Part shown: in pieces, positions 16,088 through 23,646 of the stretch
Numbering within the stretch: position 1 is the first letter of the stretch
How the letters are laid out: each line of letters starts with the position of its first letter
Source: Pedobacter insulae
GTDB taxonomy: Bacteria; Bacteroidota; Bacteroidia; Sphingobacteriales; Sphingobacteriaceae
NCBI RefSeq assembly: GCF_900113525.1
Contig: NZ_FOPP01000003.1
Coordinates: 62,001-126,000, forward strand
Length of the DNA stretch: 64,000 bases
Direction of reading: 5' to 3'
Position numbers and translations under genes: made by a program
The notes under the pieces: model-generated
Databases searched by the model: none
What the model was told of the DNA's origin: nothing
The model's input: the letters and a program-made list of their open reading frames with translations, nothing else

Positions 16088-18547
16088 TTATTCAAAAAAA
16101 TATACCCTTTTTACTCGCTGAGAAACATTTGTTAATATTTCATAAGGGATTGTATCAATCTGCTCGGCCAAGTCTACTATTGTATGTTGGTGGTTAAACA
16201 CAACTACCTCATCTCCTATATTAACTTTTATACCCGTAACATCAAGCATACACATATCCATACAGATAGAGCCTATAGTGGGCACCAGTTGGCCATTGAT
16301 TAACATTTTACCTACTCCGTTACCAAATTTTCGGCTATAGCCATCGGCGTAACCAATTTTAACCGTTGCGATACTTCCGCCCTTAGGCATATTCCCTAAA
16401 CGTCCGTAGCCAACCGTTTCTCCGGCATTAATATTTTTAACCTGCGTGACGGTTGTTTTTAACACAGCTACCGCTTGCAAGCCCTTGTTAGCAGGCAATG
16501 CGTTATCAAACCCATATAAACCAATCCCGATCCTTACCATATCCATTTGCGCATCTTGCCATCTGGTGATACCAGAGGTATTTAAAACATGCTTTAAGGG
16601 AAAATATTTCAGGCGTGTGGTTATTTCCTGGTATGCTGTAGAAAATGCCAAGATTTGAGACATGGTATAGTCATCGTGTTTTGCCTGATCGCTGGCTACT
16701 AAATGAGTAAAAATACTTTCAATTTTTAATTTTTCAGTACCTAACAAAAGATTGATAAGCTCAGGCAGTTCTTCCTTGCCAAAACCCAATCTATGCATCC
16801 CCGTATCCAATTTAATATGAACTTTAAAGCCCGCTTTCTCATCGGGTAGAAAATTGATAAAGCTTTTCAAGATATTGACATCATACAACTCGGGCTCTAA
16901 TCTATATTTAACTAATGCTTCAAAAGCCGATGGCTCCGGACTCATCACCATAATAGGTAAACTTATTCCTCCCCTTCTCAATGCAATTCCTTCATCTGCA
17001 TAAGCTACGGCTAAATAGTCTACTTTTTGATACTGTAATAGATTGGCAATTTCAAAGCTTCCACTTCCATAAGAAAAAGCTTTAACCATAGCCATTGTTT
17101 TTACACCAGGCTTTAACTTACTTCTATAAAACTGCAGGTTTTCCGCTAAGGCGTTTAAATTTATTTCGAGTACCGTGTCATGAATTTTCAATGTCAGCAA
17201 TTTACTAATCCGTTCAAATTCAAACTTTCTAGCTCCTTTAATTAAAATAGTTTCATTGTTAAAATGCAAAGCCTGCCAGTTCCTGATAAACTCCTGGGTA
17301 TTTTGATAAAAAGAAGCTTCCAACTTAAATAAGTTTGCAAATGCTGATATATCAGGCCCAATTCCGATTAAATGATCTACCTTCTTTTGTTGCAGTAATG
17401 CAGCGATTTCAGTATACAGATCCTTGGTCCTTTTTCCTGTTTCGTATAAATCTGACAAGATCAGTGTTCTTTTAGGATGCTGATTTTGAAGATTTAAGAA
17501 ATCCAAGGCAATAGCCAAAGATGATATGTCAGCACTATACGAATCATCGATGATAGAACAATTTTCAATTCCGTTAATTAACGCTAACCGCATGTTAACC
17601 CCGGTTAATCTATCTAACCGGATACTTGCTTCTGCTGGACTATAATCTAAAGCCAATAAAGTAGCCCAACAAATAATTGCATTTTCAAGAGCGGCTTTAT
17701 CCGTGAAAGGAATGGTACAACTAATTTGAGCCCCTTGATAGCTGGCTTCAATGTAACTTTCTTCTTTCTTTGTTTCAATGTGTTGTATATGCAAATCTGC
17801 CGGCTCCTTTGTGCTCCATGAAAACTTCTTCTTACCAGGTAATTCGGAAATCTCTAGGGTTGATGTATATTCAGGTGCATAAATAAACAGTTCAACTTCT
17901 TCGAAAAGCTTTAATTTTTCTTTTAATTTATGCCTTTTTGATTCAAAACCAGCTGCATGAGCTTCTCCAATATTTGTTAAAATACCAATCGTTGGATGAA
18001 TAACTGCTGCAAGCGCCTGCATTTCTCCACTTGTGGAAATCCCTGCTTCAAAAATACCGAGACTATGTACCTCAGCTATTTGCCAAACAGATAAAGGTAC
18101 ACCGATTTGGGAGTTAAAGCTTTTCGGACTTCTTACAATATTAAAATCAGCTGTCAGTAATTGATATAACCATTCTTTAACAATCGTTTTTCCATTACTT
18201 CCCGTTATCCCCACAACCTGCAAATTAAATTGGGCTCTATGAAAGCTTGCTATATTTTGAAGGGCTTTTAGCACATCATCGACTACTATAAAATTAGCCT
18301 CTTCATATTTCTCAACATAGTTTTCGTCGCTAATGACAAAATTTCTAACACCATTTTGATAAGCGTGGCTAATAAATTCATGCCCGTTGCGTTTTGCTGA
18401 GAACGCAAAGAATAAAGATTTTGCTGGGCTAACAAGCGTACGGCTATCGGTTAACAAGTTTTCAATACAGACATTTGGGTTTGGCAAAAATGCCTTTCCC
18501 TTTAAAATTTGTGCAATATATTTTATCGAGTATTGAAGTTCGCTCAT
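16088..18547 (-). CDS. murF-alr: Bifunctional MurF / alanine racemase
   Basis: A natural fusion typical of Bacteroidota. The N-terminal half is UDP-MurNAc-tripeptide:D-Ala-D-Ala ligase, with the ATP loop GITGSNGKT at about 113-121 and NIGEAHAAGF. From about residue 460 the protein is a fold-type III alanine racemase, with the PLP lysine in MVKAFSYGSG (Lys about 489) and RIGIGLYG, GSICMDMCMLDV near the C-terminus. It thus supplies D-alanine and uses the D-Ala dipeptide in the same polypeptide, in cytoplasmic peptidoglycan synthesis. The frame opens at TTG 18559; ATG 18547 is the likely start. Confidence 0.96.
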   Translation of the reverse strand: MSELQYSIKYIAQILKGKAFLPNPNVCIENLLTDSRTLVSPAKSLFFAFSAKRNGHEFISHAYQNGVRNFVISDENYVEKYEEANFIVVDDVLKALQNIASFHRAQFNLQVVGITGSNGKTIVKEWLYQLLTADFNIVRSPKSFNSQIGVPLSVWQIAEVHSLGIFEAGISTSGEMQALAAVIHPTIGILTNIGEAHAAGFESKRHKLKEKLKLFEEVELFIYAPEYTSTLEISELPGKKKFSWSTKEPADLHIQHIETKKEESYIEASYQGAQISCTIPFTDKAALENAIICWATLLALDYSPAEASIRLDRLTGVNMRLALINGIENCSIIDDSYSADISSLAIALDFLNLQNQHPKRTLILSDLYETGKRTKDLYTEIAALLQQKKVDHLIGIGPDISAFANLFKLEASFYQNTQEFIRNWQALHFNNETILIKGARKFEFERISKLLTLKIHDTVLEINLNALAENLQFYRSKLKPGVKTMAMVKAFSYGSGSFEIANLLQYQKVDYLAVAYADEGIALRRGGISLPIMVMSPEPSAFEALVKYRLEPELYDVNILKSFINFLPDEKAGFKVHIKLDTGMHRLGFGKEELPELINLLLGTEKLKIESIFTHLVASDQAKHDDYTMSQILAFSTAYQEITTRLKYFPLKHVLNTSGITRWQDAQMDMVRIGIGLYGFDNALPANKGLQAVAVLKTTVTQVKNINAGETVGYGRLGNMPKGGSIATVKIGYADGYSRKFGNGVGKMLINGQLVPTIGSICMDMCMLDVTGIKVNIGDEVVVFNHQHTIVDLAEQIDTIPYEILTNVSQRVKRVYFFE

Positions 18548-18606
18548 AGTAAAAAACAATAAATAGAGAATTGCTGCTATTTTTTTACGAATTTCAACAA
18601 TTATTT

Positions 18607-19098
18607 ATGAAAACTAGTCAACCAAAGCCACTCATTTTAGATAAAAAAACTGCCTTATTAAAAGCGGAGAGTTGGTGTGCCTATCAAGAGCGTTCGCAAC
18701 AGGAAGTTAGAAATAAGCTTTATGAATGGAATTTATTCCCAAATGAGGTAGAGGAAGTAATCTCCGAGCTCATTACAACCAACTTTTTAAATGAGGAAAG
18801 GTTTGCCTATGCCTATACGTCTGGGAAGTTTAAAATAAAGAAGTGGGGAAAAATAAAAATTAAACAAGGGCTTAAATTGAAGAAAGTTCCTGATAAGCTA
18901 ATCCAAAAAGCGCTGAATGGGATTGAAATGGATGACTATTTAGCAGTTTTATTGGCTACTGCAGAGAAAAAATCCATTGCTCTAACTGAAAAAGATATGC
19001 TAAAAAAGAAATTTAAGCTCGTTACCTACCTTCAAGGCAAAGGTTTTGAAAATGATTTAATTTTTGATGTACTGAAAGCCAACAACTTACCTAGCTAG
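18607..19098 (+). CDS. recX: RecX family regulatory protein
   Basis: RecX binds RecA filaments and limits recombinase activity. This 163-residue protein is made of three-helix repeats with the family pattern: AESWCAYQERSQQEVRNKLYEW, LITTNFLNEERFAYAYTSGKFKIKKWGKIKIKQGL and a final YLQGKGF. An upstream TTG at 18571 is in frame, but the ATG at 18607 gives the usual start. It is divergent from murF-alr and is followed by the tRNA promoter. Confidence 0.93.
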   Translation: MKTSQPKPLILDKKTALLKAESWCAYQERSQQEVRNKLYEWNLFPNEVEEVISELITTNFLNEERFAYAYTSGKFKIKKWGKIKIKQGLKLKKVPDKLIQKALNGIEMDDYLAVLLATAEKKSIALTEKDMLKKKFKLVTYLQGKGFENDLIFDVLKANNLPS

Positions 19099-19121
19099 TG
19101 CAATTTTTATTAAAATATTTC

Positions 19122-19151
19122 TTGACAGGAATATAAATCTGTTTATATTTG
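19122..19151 (+). promoter_or_regulatory. tRNA promoter, near-perfect Bacteroidota consensus
   Basis: TTG (19122-19124, within TTGACA) is followed by exactly 19 nt and TATATTTG (19144-19151), the best combined -33/-7 pair in the window. It is located about 75 nt upstream of the tRNA-Gly gene and after the recX stop, so it should drive both tRNAs. Confidence 0.75.
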
Positions 19152-19224
19152 CATTCCCAAACGGAACGGATGTCTGCTCGCAAGCATCTCCAAAAGGGAA
19201 AACATTGGATAATGTTTAATTAAT

Positions 19225-19297
<73 letters not shown>

Positions 19298-19299
19298 CT

Positions 19300-19325
19300 A
19301 AATGCCTTCCTACCAGGAGGCATTT
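19300..19325 (+). other. Hairpin between the two tRNA genes
   Basis: AAATGCC...GGCATTT arms with inner CCT/AGG pairing form a hairpin 3 nt after tRNA-Gly, followed by TATTTT. It may be a partial terminator or a processing site between the tRNAs. Confidence 0.5.
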
Positions 19326-19350
19326 ATTTTAAAAGCTTTATTGCTTTTAA

Positions 19351-19435
19351 GCTCGGATGGTGGAACTGGTAGACACGCAGGACTTAAAATCCTGTGCCCT
19401 CAACAGGCGTGCGGGTTCGATTCCCGCTCCGAGTA
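19351..19435 (+). tRNA. tRNA-Leu (TAA)
   Basis: An 85-nt class II tRNA with long variable arm. Acceptor GCTCGGA pairs with TCCGAGT (one G-U), the anticodon stem CAGGA/TCCTG encloses CTTAAAA (anticodon TAA at 19385-19387), and the T arm has GGGTTCGATTCCC. The discriminator is A and CCA is not encoded. Confidence 0.97.
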
Positions 19436-19455
19436 CTTACTAAGACTGTTATCAA

Positions 19456-19487
19456 AAATGCCATTTCTCATACCAGAAATGGCATTT
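19456..19487 (+). terminator. Terminator after tRNA-Leu
   Basis: A perfect 13-bp inverted repeat (arms 19456-19468 and 19475-19487, 6-nt loop) is followed by GTATTTTAT. It closes the tRNA unit and, on the other strand, lies downstream of the convergent alpha/beta hydrolase gene, so it may serve both. Confidence 0.75.
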
Positions 19488-19529
19488 GTATTTTATCCCG
19501 TTTCCATTAAGATAAAACTCTCGTGAATT

Positions 19530-20369
19530 TTATCTAGCGTTATCTAGGAATTTTTCAATCATTTGAATTACAAAACCCGCCTGCTGTGAGTTAGACTTTA
19601 GTGTAGTTATTTCTTCAATGTATTCGCCATGAACTCCAGGAATGATGGCTAATTCTGAACCTGGTAACATTCTGCGCATTTCCAACGCATGTTCAAGTAT
19701 AATTACATCTTTATCTCCAATAATAATGAGTGCAGGAGCCTTGATTGCCTTTATCTGTTCGTCAGGAATATCCTTAAAATTTACCATTCTTTTCGCATCC
19801 CGATCATGCATAATTTGAAGTCCTGAAGGGTCAGGTGCAACTTTTACATAAGCATCTTTTAGTTCTTGCGGCATATTATCCAAATTGGCTTGCTTCATAA
19901 ATTCCCAAAATTGTGCAGGAACACCGTTTCGCTTACTAAGCGCAGAGCCTAAAACAATTTTGTTTACCACTTTTGGATATCGAATTGCAATATGCAATGC
20001 TGTTGTTCCACCATTACTAAAACCAAAGAAATCAGCATTGTTAATCTTTAACTGCTGTAGTAAACCAACCACATCATCAGCATCTTGTTCAAAGGAAAGA
20101 TCGCTATTCCTATCGCTGGTTCTTCCATGAGCCTGAAGTTCTAAAGCAATGACTTTGCGATGCATTGATAGCATAGGAATTATCCTGCCAAAAGATGTTT
20201 CAATTGTAGAGCCACCGCCATGTATCAATACAAGTGGTTTACCTTCTCCGTAAACCTGATAATACATTTTGATACCGTTAACCGAAGCGTAGCCGCTTTT
20301 TGAAAGCGATTGTGCATTTATAGATAAGTTTGATGCAATTAAGCTAGTTAAAATTAAAAGCTTCTTCAT
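19530..20369 (-). CDS. Secreted alpha/beta hydrolase
   Basis: A 279-residue protein with a signal peptide (about 1-20) and the alpha/beta hydrolase fold. HGGG at 50-53 forms the oxyanion hole, the nucleophile elbow is GFSNGG (Ser about 118), the acidic residue is in IIIGDKD and the histidine in GVHGEY near the end. The closest textbook relatives are esterases and C-C hydrolases; the substrate is unknown. It follows the SRPBCC gene directly (stop and start adjacent), so it is part of the first ArsR-regulated unit. Confidence 0.9.
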   Translation of the reverse strand: MKKLLILTSLIASNLSINAQSLSKSGYASVNGIKMYYQVYGEGKPLVLIHGGGSTIETSFGRIIPMLSMHRKVIALELQAHGRTSDRNSDLSFEQDADDVVGLLQQLKINNADFFGFSNGGTTALHIAIRYPKVVNKIVLGSALSKRNGVPAQFWEFMKQANLDNMPQELKDAYVKVAPDPSGLQIMHDRDAKRMVNFKDIPDEQIKAIKAPALIIIGDKDVIILEHALEMRRMLPGSELAIIPGVHGEYIEEITTLKSNSQQAGFVIQMIEKFLDNAR

Positions 20370-20854
20370 TAGGAGGTTTGTTTAACAAGTAGATTTAATT
20401 TATTGAACATCTTAATCCAGCTTTGGTAAGCACCTGTTTCTTTTGCCTTTTCTTCGTCTACTGTCTGATGAATAGTCATCTTTGTGCGCTGGCCGATTGA
20501 CTCGAAGCTGACCCTGGCAACATGACGCTCGGGCCAATCTTCTACTTTGCCATTAGCAAGCGAGCTCACAGCCTCTCCAGCCTCATTCGACATCACCATG
20601 GTAAAGACTAATTTTTCATTTTGCAGAATTTCCAAGTAAGTGCCAACAATCCAACAAGAGCCATGTAGAGGATCTTGTATAACGTAATGAAAATGTCCGC
20701 CTGCTTTGACTTCGATTGATTTAAATTCAATAGTACATCCATCTGGTGCGTACCAGTGCTTTAATTGCTCAGGATCTGTCCACGCATTAAACACTAAATC
20801 CCTGGGTGCATCAAAAAGATGGCTAATTAGTAATTCATTTTCTTCGGATTTCAT
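20369..20854 (-). CDS. SRPBCC/AHSA1-type protein (module 1)
   Basis: A helix-grip-fold protein of about 161 residues. ISHLFDAPRDLVFNAWTDPEQLKHWYAP at the start and VSFESIGQRTKMTIHQTV later are characteristic of AHSA1 (Aha1 C-terminal-like) SRPBCC proteins often paired with ArsR regulators. They bind small hydrophobic ligands or act as accessory factors; no activity can be named. The frame extends to 20881 inside the regulator gene, but ATG 20854 lies 7 nt after that gene's stop and is preferred. It ends on the hydrolase start codon region. Confidence 0.88.
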   Translation of the reverse strand: MKSEENELLISHLFDAPRDLVFNAWTDPEQLKHWYAPDGCTIEFKSIEVKAGGHFHYVIQDPLHGSCWIVGTYLEILQNEKLVFTMVMSNEAGEAVSSLANGKVEDWPERHVARVSFESIGQRTKMTIHQTVDEEKAKETGAYQSWIKMFNKLNLLVKQTS

Positions 20855-20861
20855 ATGTATG

Positions 20862-21179
20862 TTATTTTTTGGTTGACGCAAGAAACTGATCTAGTTTTTC
20901 AAATCGTTGGTTCCATAATTTACGGGATTGCGTTACCCAGTCAGTTACTTCATCAAGTTGGGTAAGTTGGGCTTCACATACTTGTTCCCTTCCTTTTTGA
21001 TTCATAACAATCATTCCGCATTCTCTCAATATCCTTATATGTTTGGCAATAGCCTGCTTGCTCATTTTAAGATCCTCGCCAATTTGCGTGATATTTAGCG
21101 GTCTCTGCGACAATTTACTAATGATGATTCTCCTTGTTGGATCAGCAATAGCTTGAAATACATCTCTTCTTTCTATCAT
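20862..21179 (-). CDS. ArsR-family transcriptional regulator (module 1)
   Basis: A 105-residue winged helix-turn-helix protein. IADPTRRIIISKLSQRPLNITQIGEDLKMSKQAIAKHIRIL holds the DNA-recognition helix, and the metal-binding cysteine motifs of ArsR/SmtB are absent, so it is likely a non-metal sensor like other ArsR-AHSA1 pairs. It heads a unit with an SRPBCC protein and an alpha/beta hydrolase. Two copies of a 16-bp palindrome flank its -7 box, a strong sign of autorepression. Confidence 0.93.
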   Translation of the reverse strand: MIERRDVFQAIADPTRRIIISKLSQRPLNITQIGEDLKMSKQAIAKHIRILRECGMIVMNQKGREQVCEAQLTQLDEVTDWVTQSRKLWNQRFEKLDQFLASTKK

Positions 21180-21182
21180 TAT

Positions 21183-21198
21183 ACAACCAAATGGTTGT
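21183..21198. promoter_or_regulatory. Operator O1 of ArsR module 1
   Basis: ACAACCAAATGGTTGT, an inverted repeat with 7-bp arms (ACAACCA/TGGTTGT). It lies between the -7 box and the ATG of the ArsR gene. Confidence 0.75.
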
Positions 21199-21230
21199 CA
21201 AATATAAAGACAACCATTTGGTTGTGCAAA
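21199..21230 (-). promoter_or_regulatory. Promoter of ArsR module 1
   Basis: On the minus strand TTTG (21227-21230) is followed by 20 nt and TATATTTG (21199-21206). The -7 box is sandwiched between the two operator palindromes, so bound repressor would block RNA polymerase. Confidence 0.75.
21210..21225. promoter_or_regulatory. Operator O2 of ArsR module 1
   Basis: ACAACCATTTGGTTGT, the exact reverse complement of O1, lies between the -33 and -7 boxes. The centres of O1 and O2 are 27 bp apart. Confidence 0.75.
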
Positions 21231-21431
21231 TATTTTATAAAATATTTTAGCAGCGATCCTTATAAAGCGTTATTTGTTTTTTAAGACCGGAAAGTGCCTA
21301 TTAAGCTGAAAAATTGCAACGTTGATTATGGAAACCAACGCCAAAACTGATGCAGATCATTTTTTTGGCTGACTACACACCTTAACGACTTATCCAAATT
21401 CACGCAACTTTGTACTATAAAATTATCAATT

Positions 21432-21785
21432 ATGGCAACGTTAAAAACAACTACAGCTGCTAACTGGATTGCAGCAAATGAAAAGGCCCCAAGCAATGAT
21501 AGCGCCTGGAAAAAATATCTTGCCTTTGTAGATGGGCAAAAAAATAATAGTACACTTTGGTTCTTGATATCATTGAGTATTCATGCCGCCATTTTGCTAC
21601 CTCTTCCATTAATCTTAATTGGGTTTTTTAATGCTCCTATTTCTTTCCTGGTCATCACCATGTTTTGTTTCTTTACTAATTTTGTAGCAAATATGGGCGG
21701 GTCCGGAATTCGAACCACATTTACTTGTTTTCTATTTAGCCTCTTAATACATATCGGAATGATTTTTTGGGTGGTGGCATCATAG
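21432..21785 (+). CDS. Small hypothetical membrane protein
   Basis: A 117-residue protein with a polar N-terminus of about 40 residues and then three hydrophobic segments (about 43-64, 66-88 and 95-115). I do not recognise a named family. The start ATG and normal codon use argue that it is real, and a bidirectional terminator follows it. It is transcribed away from the ArsR module and convergent with the DUF4256 gene. Confidence 0.65.
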   Translation: MATLKTTTAANWIAANEKAPSNDSAWKKYLAFVDGQKNNSTLWFLISLSIHAAILLPLPLILIGFFNAPISFLVITMFCFFTNFVANMGGSGIRTTFTCFLFSLLIHIGMIFWVVAS

Positions 21786-21804
21786 CACAAAGTAATTATC
21801 AAAT

Positions 21805-21835
21805 AAAAAAGCTATCAAAAAATGATAGCTTTTTT
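21805..21835. terminator. Bidirectional terminator
   Basis: AAAAAAGCTATC and GATAGCTTTTTT form a perfect 12-bp stem with a 7-nt loop; each strand ends in a T run. It separates the convergent membrane-protein and DUF4256 genes. Confidence 0.9.
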
Positions 21836-21842
21836 CGTGTTG

Positions 21843-22400
21843 TTAAACTCTCAAAGAGCCCCGAAATCCTCTCGCCGCATAATATGATTCTGCACCATTA
21901 TGATAGATAAACACTGTGGCGTATCGAAAATCGCCAAATATCGCTCCGCCTAGCTTCCTTATTTCCGGAGGTGTTACAATCCAACTTGATGTTTTAGTAT
22001 CGAAATTCCCAAGCTCCTGCAAATGGCGGTATTGTTCTTCAGTTAACAGCTCAATACCCATATCTGCCGCCATCCCAATGGCACTATTGCCTGGTTTATG
22101 TTCTTTTCTTGCTGCTAATGCTTCATGATCATAACAAACACTTCTACGGCCTTTGGGACTTTCAGGAGCACAATCATAAAAAATATACTCATCTGTTGCT
22201 TGATCATAGCCAACTACATCGGGCTCACCACCGGTAATCTCCATTTCATCGAGCGTCCATAATTTCTCGGTATTCGCTTCTAGCCTGGCTTGTACATTAG
22301 TCCATTCTATGCCTTTATGGCGATTCATATTTTTCTCAAAACGTGTTCGCAAAATCATCAGTAATTCTGCGTTTTGTGCGGGCGACAATTGTTTTTTCAT
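21843..22400 (-). CDS. DUF4256 domain-containing protein
   Basis: A soluble 185-residue protein whose whole length fits the DUF4256 family: TRFEKNMNRHKGIEW, LEANTEKLWTLDEMEITGGEPDVV, FYDCAPESPKGRRSVCYD and GGAIFGDFRYATVFIYHNGAESYY. No function is established. It is the last gene of the second ArsR module (ArsR, SRPBCC, DoxX-like, DUF4256), 11 nt after the DoxX-like gene. Confidence 0.88.
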   Translation of the reverse strand: MKKQLSPAQNAELLMILRTRFEKNMNRHKGIEWTNVQARLEANTEKLWTLDEMEITGGEPDVVGYDQATDEYIFYDCAPESPKGRRSVCYDHEALAARKEHKPGNSAIGMAADMGIELLTEEQYRHLQELGNFDTKTSSWIVTPPEIRKLGGAIFGDFRYATVFIYHNGAESYYAARGFRGSLRV

Positions 22401-22411
22401 TTGATAAAATT

Positions 22412-22795
22412 TTAATTAATTGAAATAACTTTTCTATCAATTGGCCTAAAGTACCATGACAGAACCGTGAGAACGATTAGCAAAACAGGGCCAAAAAAAT
22501 CCTTTGCACCATCTCCAACAGCTATATGAGAAAATATTGCGCCCGACATGGCGAAAAAGAATCCTGCATAAGCCCATTCCTTTATTAATGGAAACTTAGG
22601 GATCAGTATCGCCACTACGCCTGCAATTTTCCACACGCCTAATATAGTCAGAAAATAGAGAGGGTAACCCAAATGGGACATCATCAAAACCTCTTCTTTA
22701 AGTTGGATTAGCTGCACTACGCCAGTTGATAACATGCCCAAGGCAAGCCATGCAGTAGCAATCCAATAGATAATTTTATTTGTCTTCGTCATCAT
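22412..22795 (-). CDS. DoxX-like family membrane protein
   Basis: A 127-residue protein with four hydrophobic helices. The arrangement (W.A..M...G..QL, then LGYPLYFLTILGVWKIAGVVAIL and WAYAGFFFAMSGA) is that of the DoxX-like family, small quinone-type membrane proteins of poorly known function. Its ATG overlaps the end of the preceding SRPBCC gene by one base. Confidence 0.88.
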   Translation of the reverse strand: MMTKTNKIIYWIATAWLALGMLSTGVVQLIQLKEEVLMMSHLGYPLYFLTILGVWKIAGVVAILIPKFPLIKEWAYAGFFFAMSGAIFSHIAVGDGAKDFFGPVLLIVLTVLSWYFRPIDRKVISIN

Positions 22796-23268
22796 TATTT
22801 ATTTAGGTTATTAAACAAACTTTCTAATCGATCATGCGCCATACTAATTCCTTGCGCAAAAGGAAGCTGCAATAGCTGGTCTCTAAGTGCTACAGATTTA
22901 TACACTACGTGCATAGTGAGTTTGCTGGTATGATCAGTTAACTTTTCAAATGTTAAAAATTCCAATTGCGGTGCAAAAGGTGTATTTTCCATTTCGAATG
23001 TGCGCGTAATCTTTTCATCAGGAACGAAGTCGTGTATTACTCCACTGGCCAAAAAGGCAACATTCCCTTTGGGATCTGAAGTCTCAAATAAGTAAGCTCC
23101 ATGCTTTTTATTTTCTAGTTTCAAAACCTTCGTACCCATCCATTGTTCCACAATTTCTGGTTCTACATAAGCCTTAAAAAGCAACTCCAAAGGCAAATCA
23201 AACTCCCTTGTGATTACAAGTTCCTGCTTACCATTTTCGGCACTGATTTTAGTTTTCCGTTCCATCAT
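22795..23268 (-). CDS. SRPBCC/AHSA1-type protein (module 2)
   Basis: A 157-residue helix-grip protein with ITREFDLPLELLFKAYVEPEIVEQWMG at the start and FLASGVIHDFVPDEKITRTFEMENTPF in the middle, the AHSA1 pattern. It differs clearly from the module 1 copy, so the two are old paralogues and not a recent duplication. Its start codon overlaps the ArsR stop codon (TAATG), which indicates translational coupling. Confidence 0.88.
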   Translation of the reverse strand: MMERKTKISAENGKQELVITREFDLPLELLFKAYVEPEIVEQWMGTKVLKLENKKHGAYLFETSDPKGNVAFLASGVIHDFVPDEKITRTFEMENTPFAPQLEFLTFEKLTDHTSKLTMHVVYKSVALRDQLLQLPFAQGISMAHDRLESLFNNLNK

Positions 23269-23585
23269 TATGCTTTGTATTTTTTCATGATATCCTCTAA
23301 TTTATTAAACCTTTCATCCCACATCTGACGAAATGGTTCGATGAAGTCGGCAACCTCTTTCATTGTTTTAGCATTTACATGATAGTGAATTTCCCTACCG
23401 TTTTGTTCTTGTCGCAGCAACTTACATTCGGTAAGGATCTGCAAATGCTTAGAAATTGTAGGTCTCGCTGTGTCGAAATTCGAAGCAATAGCGCCCGCAG
23501 CCATCGATTGGGTAGCAAGTAAAAGGAGAATGGCCCTCCTGGTTGGGTCGGCAATGGCCTGAAATACATCTCGTCTTAAGTTCAT
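23268..23585 (-). CDS. ArsR-family transcriptional regulator (module 2)
   Basis: A 105-residue winged helix-turn-helix regulator, the same length as the module 1 regulator. [27 protein letters not shown] and [18 protein letters not shown] carry the recognition helix; ArsR-type metal ligands are not present. It heads a unit with an SRPBCC protein, a DoxX-like protein and DUF4256. Two copies of a palindrome different from that of module 1 flank its -7 box. Confidence 0.93.
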   Translation of the reverse strand: MNLRRDVFQAIADPTRRAILLLLATQSMAAGAIASNFDTARPTISKHLQILTECKLLRQEQNGREIHYHVNAKTMKEVADFIEPFRQMWDERFNKLEDIMKKYKA

Positions 23586-23588
23586 TAT

Positions 23589-23604
23589 GTAGCTATTTGA
23601 CTAC
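23589..23604. promoter_or_regulatory. Operator O1 of ArsR module 2
   Basis: GTAGCTATTTGACTAC, an inverted repeat with GTAG/CTAC arms and further partial symmetry, between the -7 box and the ArsR ATG. Confidence 0.72.
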
Positions 23605-23635
23605 AAATATATATGTAGTTATTTAACTACGCAAA
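23604..23635 (-). promoter_or_regulatory. Promoter of ArsR module 2
   Basis: On the minus strand TTTG (23632-23635), 20 nt, then TATATTTG (23604-23611). Spacing and placement between two palindromes are the same as in module 1. Confidence 0.75.
23615..23630. promoter_or_regulatory. Operator O2 of ArsR module 2
   Basis: GTAGTTATTTAACTAC, an inverted repeat with GTAGTTA/TAACTAC-like arms, between the -33 and -7 boxes. Its centre is 26 bp from that of O1. Confidence 0.72.
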
Positions 23636-23646
23636 TTTTACAGCGT

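Noticed and set aside
16088..18547. Unusual PLP motif MVKAFSYGSG in the racemase half as a sign of inactivation
   Set aside because: The PLP lysine and following Tyr are kept, and other racemase motifs are intact; the variation appears to be a lineage feature of MurF-Alr fusions.
19302..19526. A 74-codon + strand open frame
   Set aside because: It covers the whole tRNA-Leu gene and the terminator; no family features.
19530..23640. The ArsR region as a horizontally acquired island
   Set aside because: Base composition and promoters look like the rest of the window and there are no integrase, direct repeats or broken tRNA copies, although a tRNA-Leu gene is next to it.
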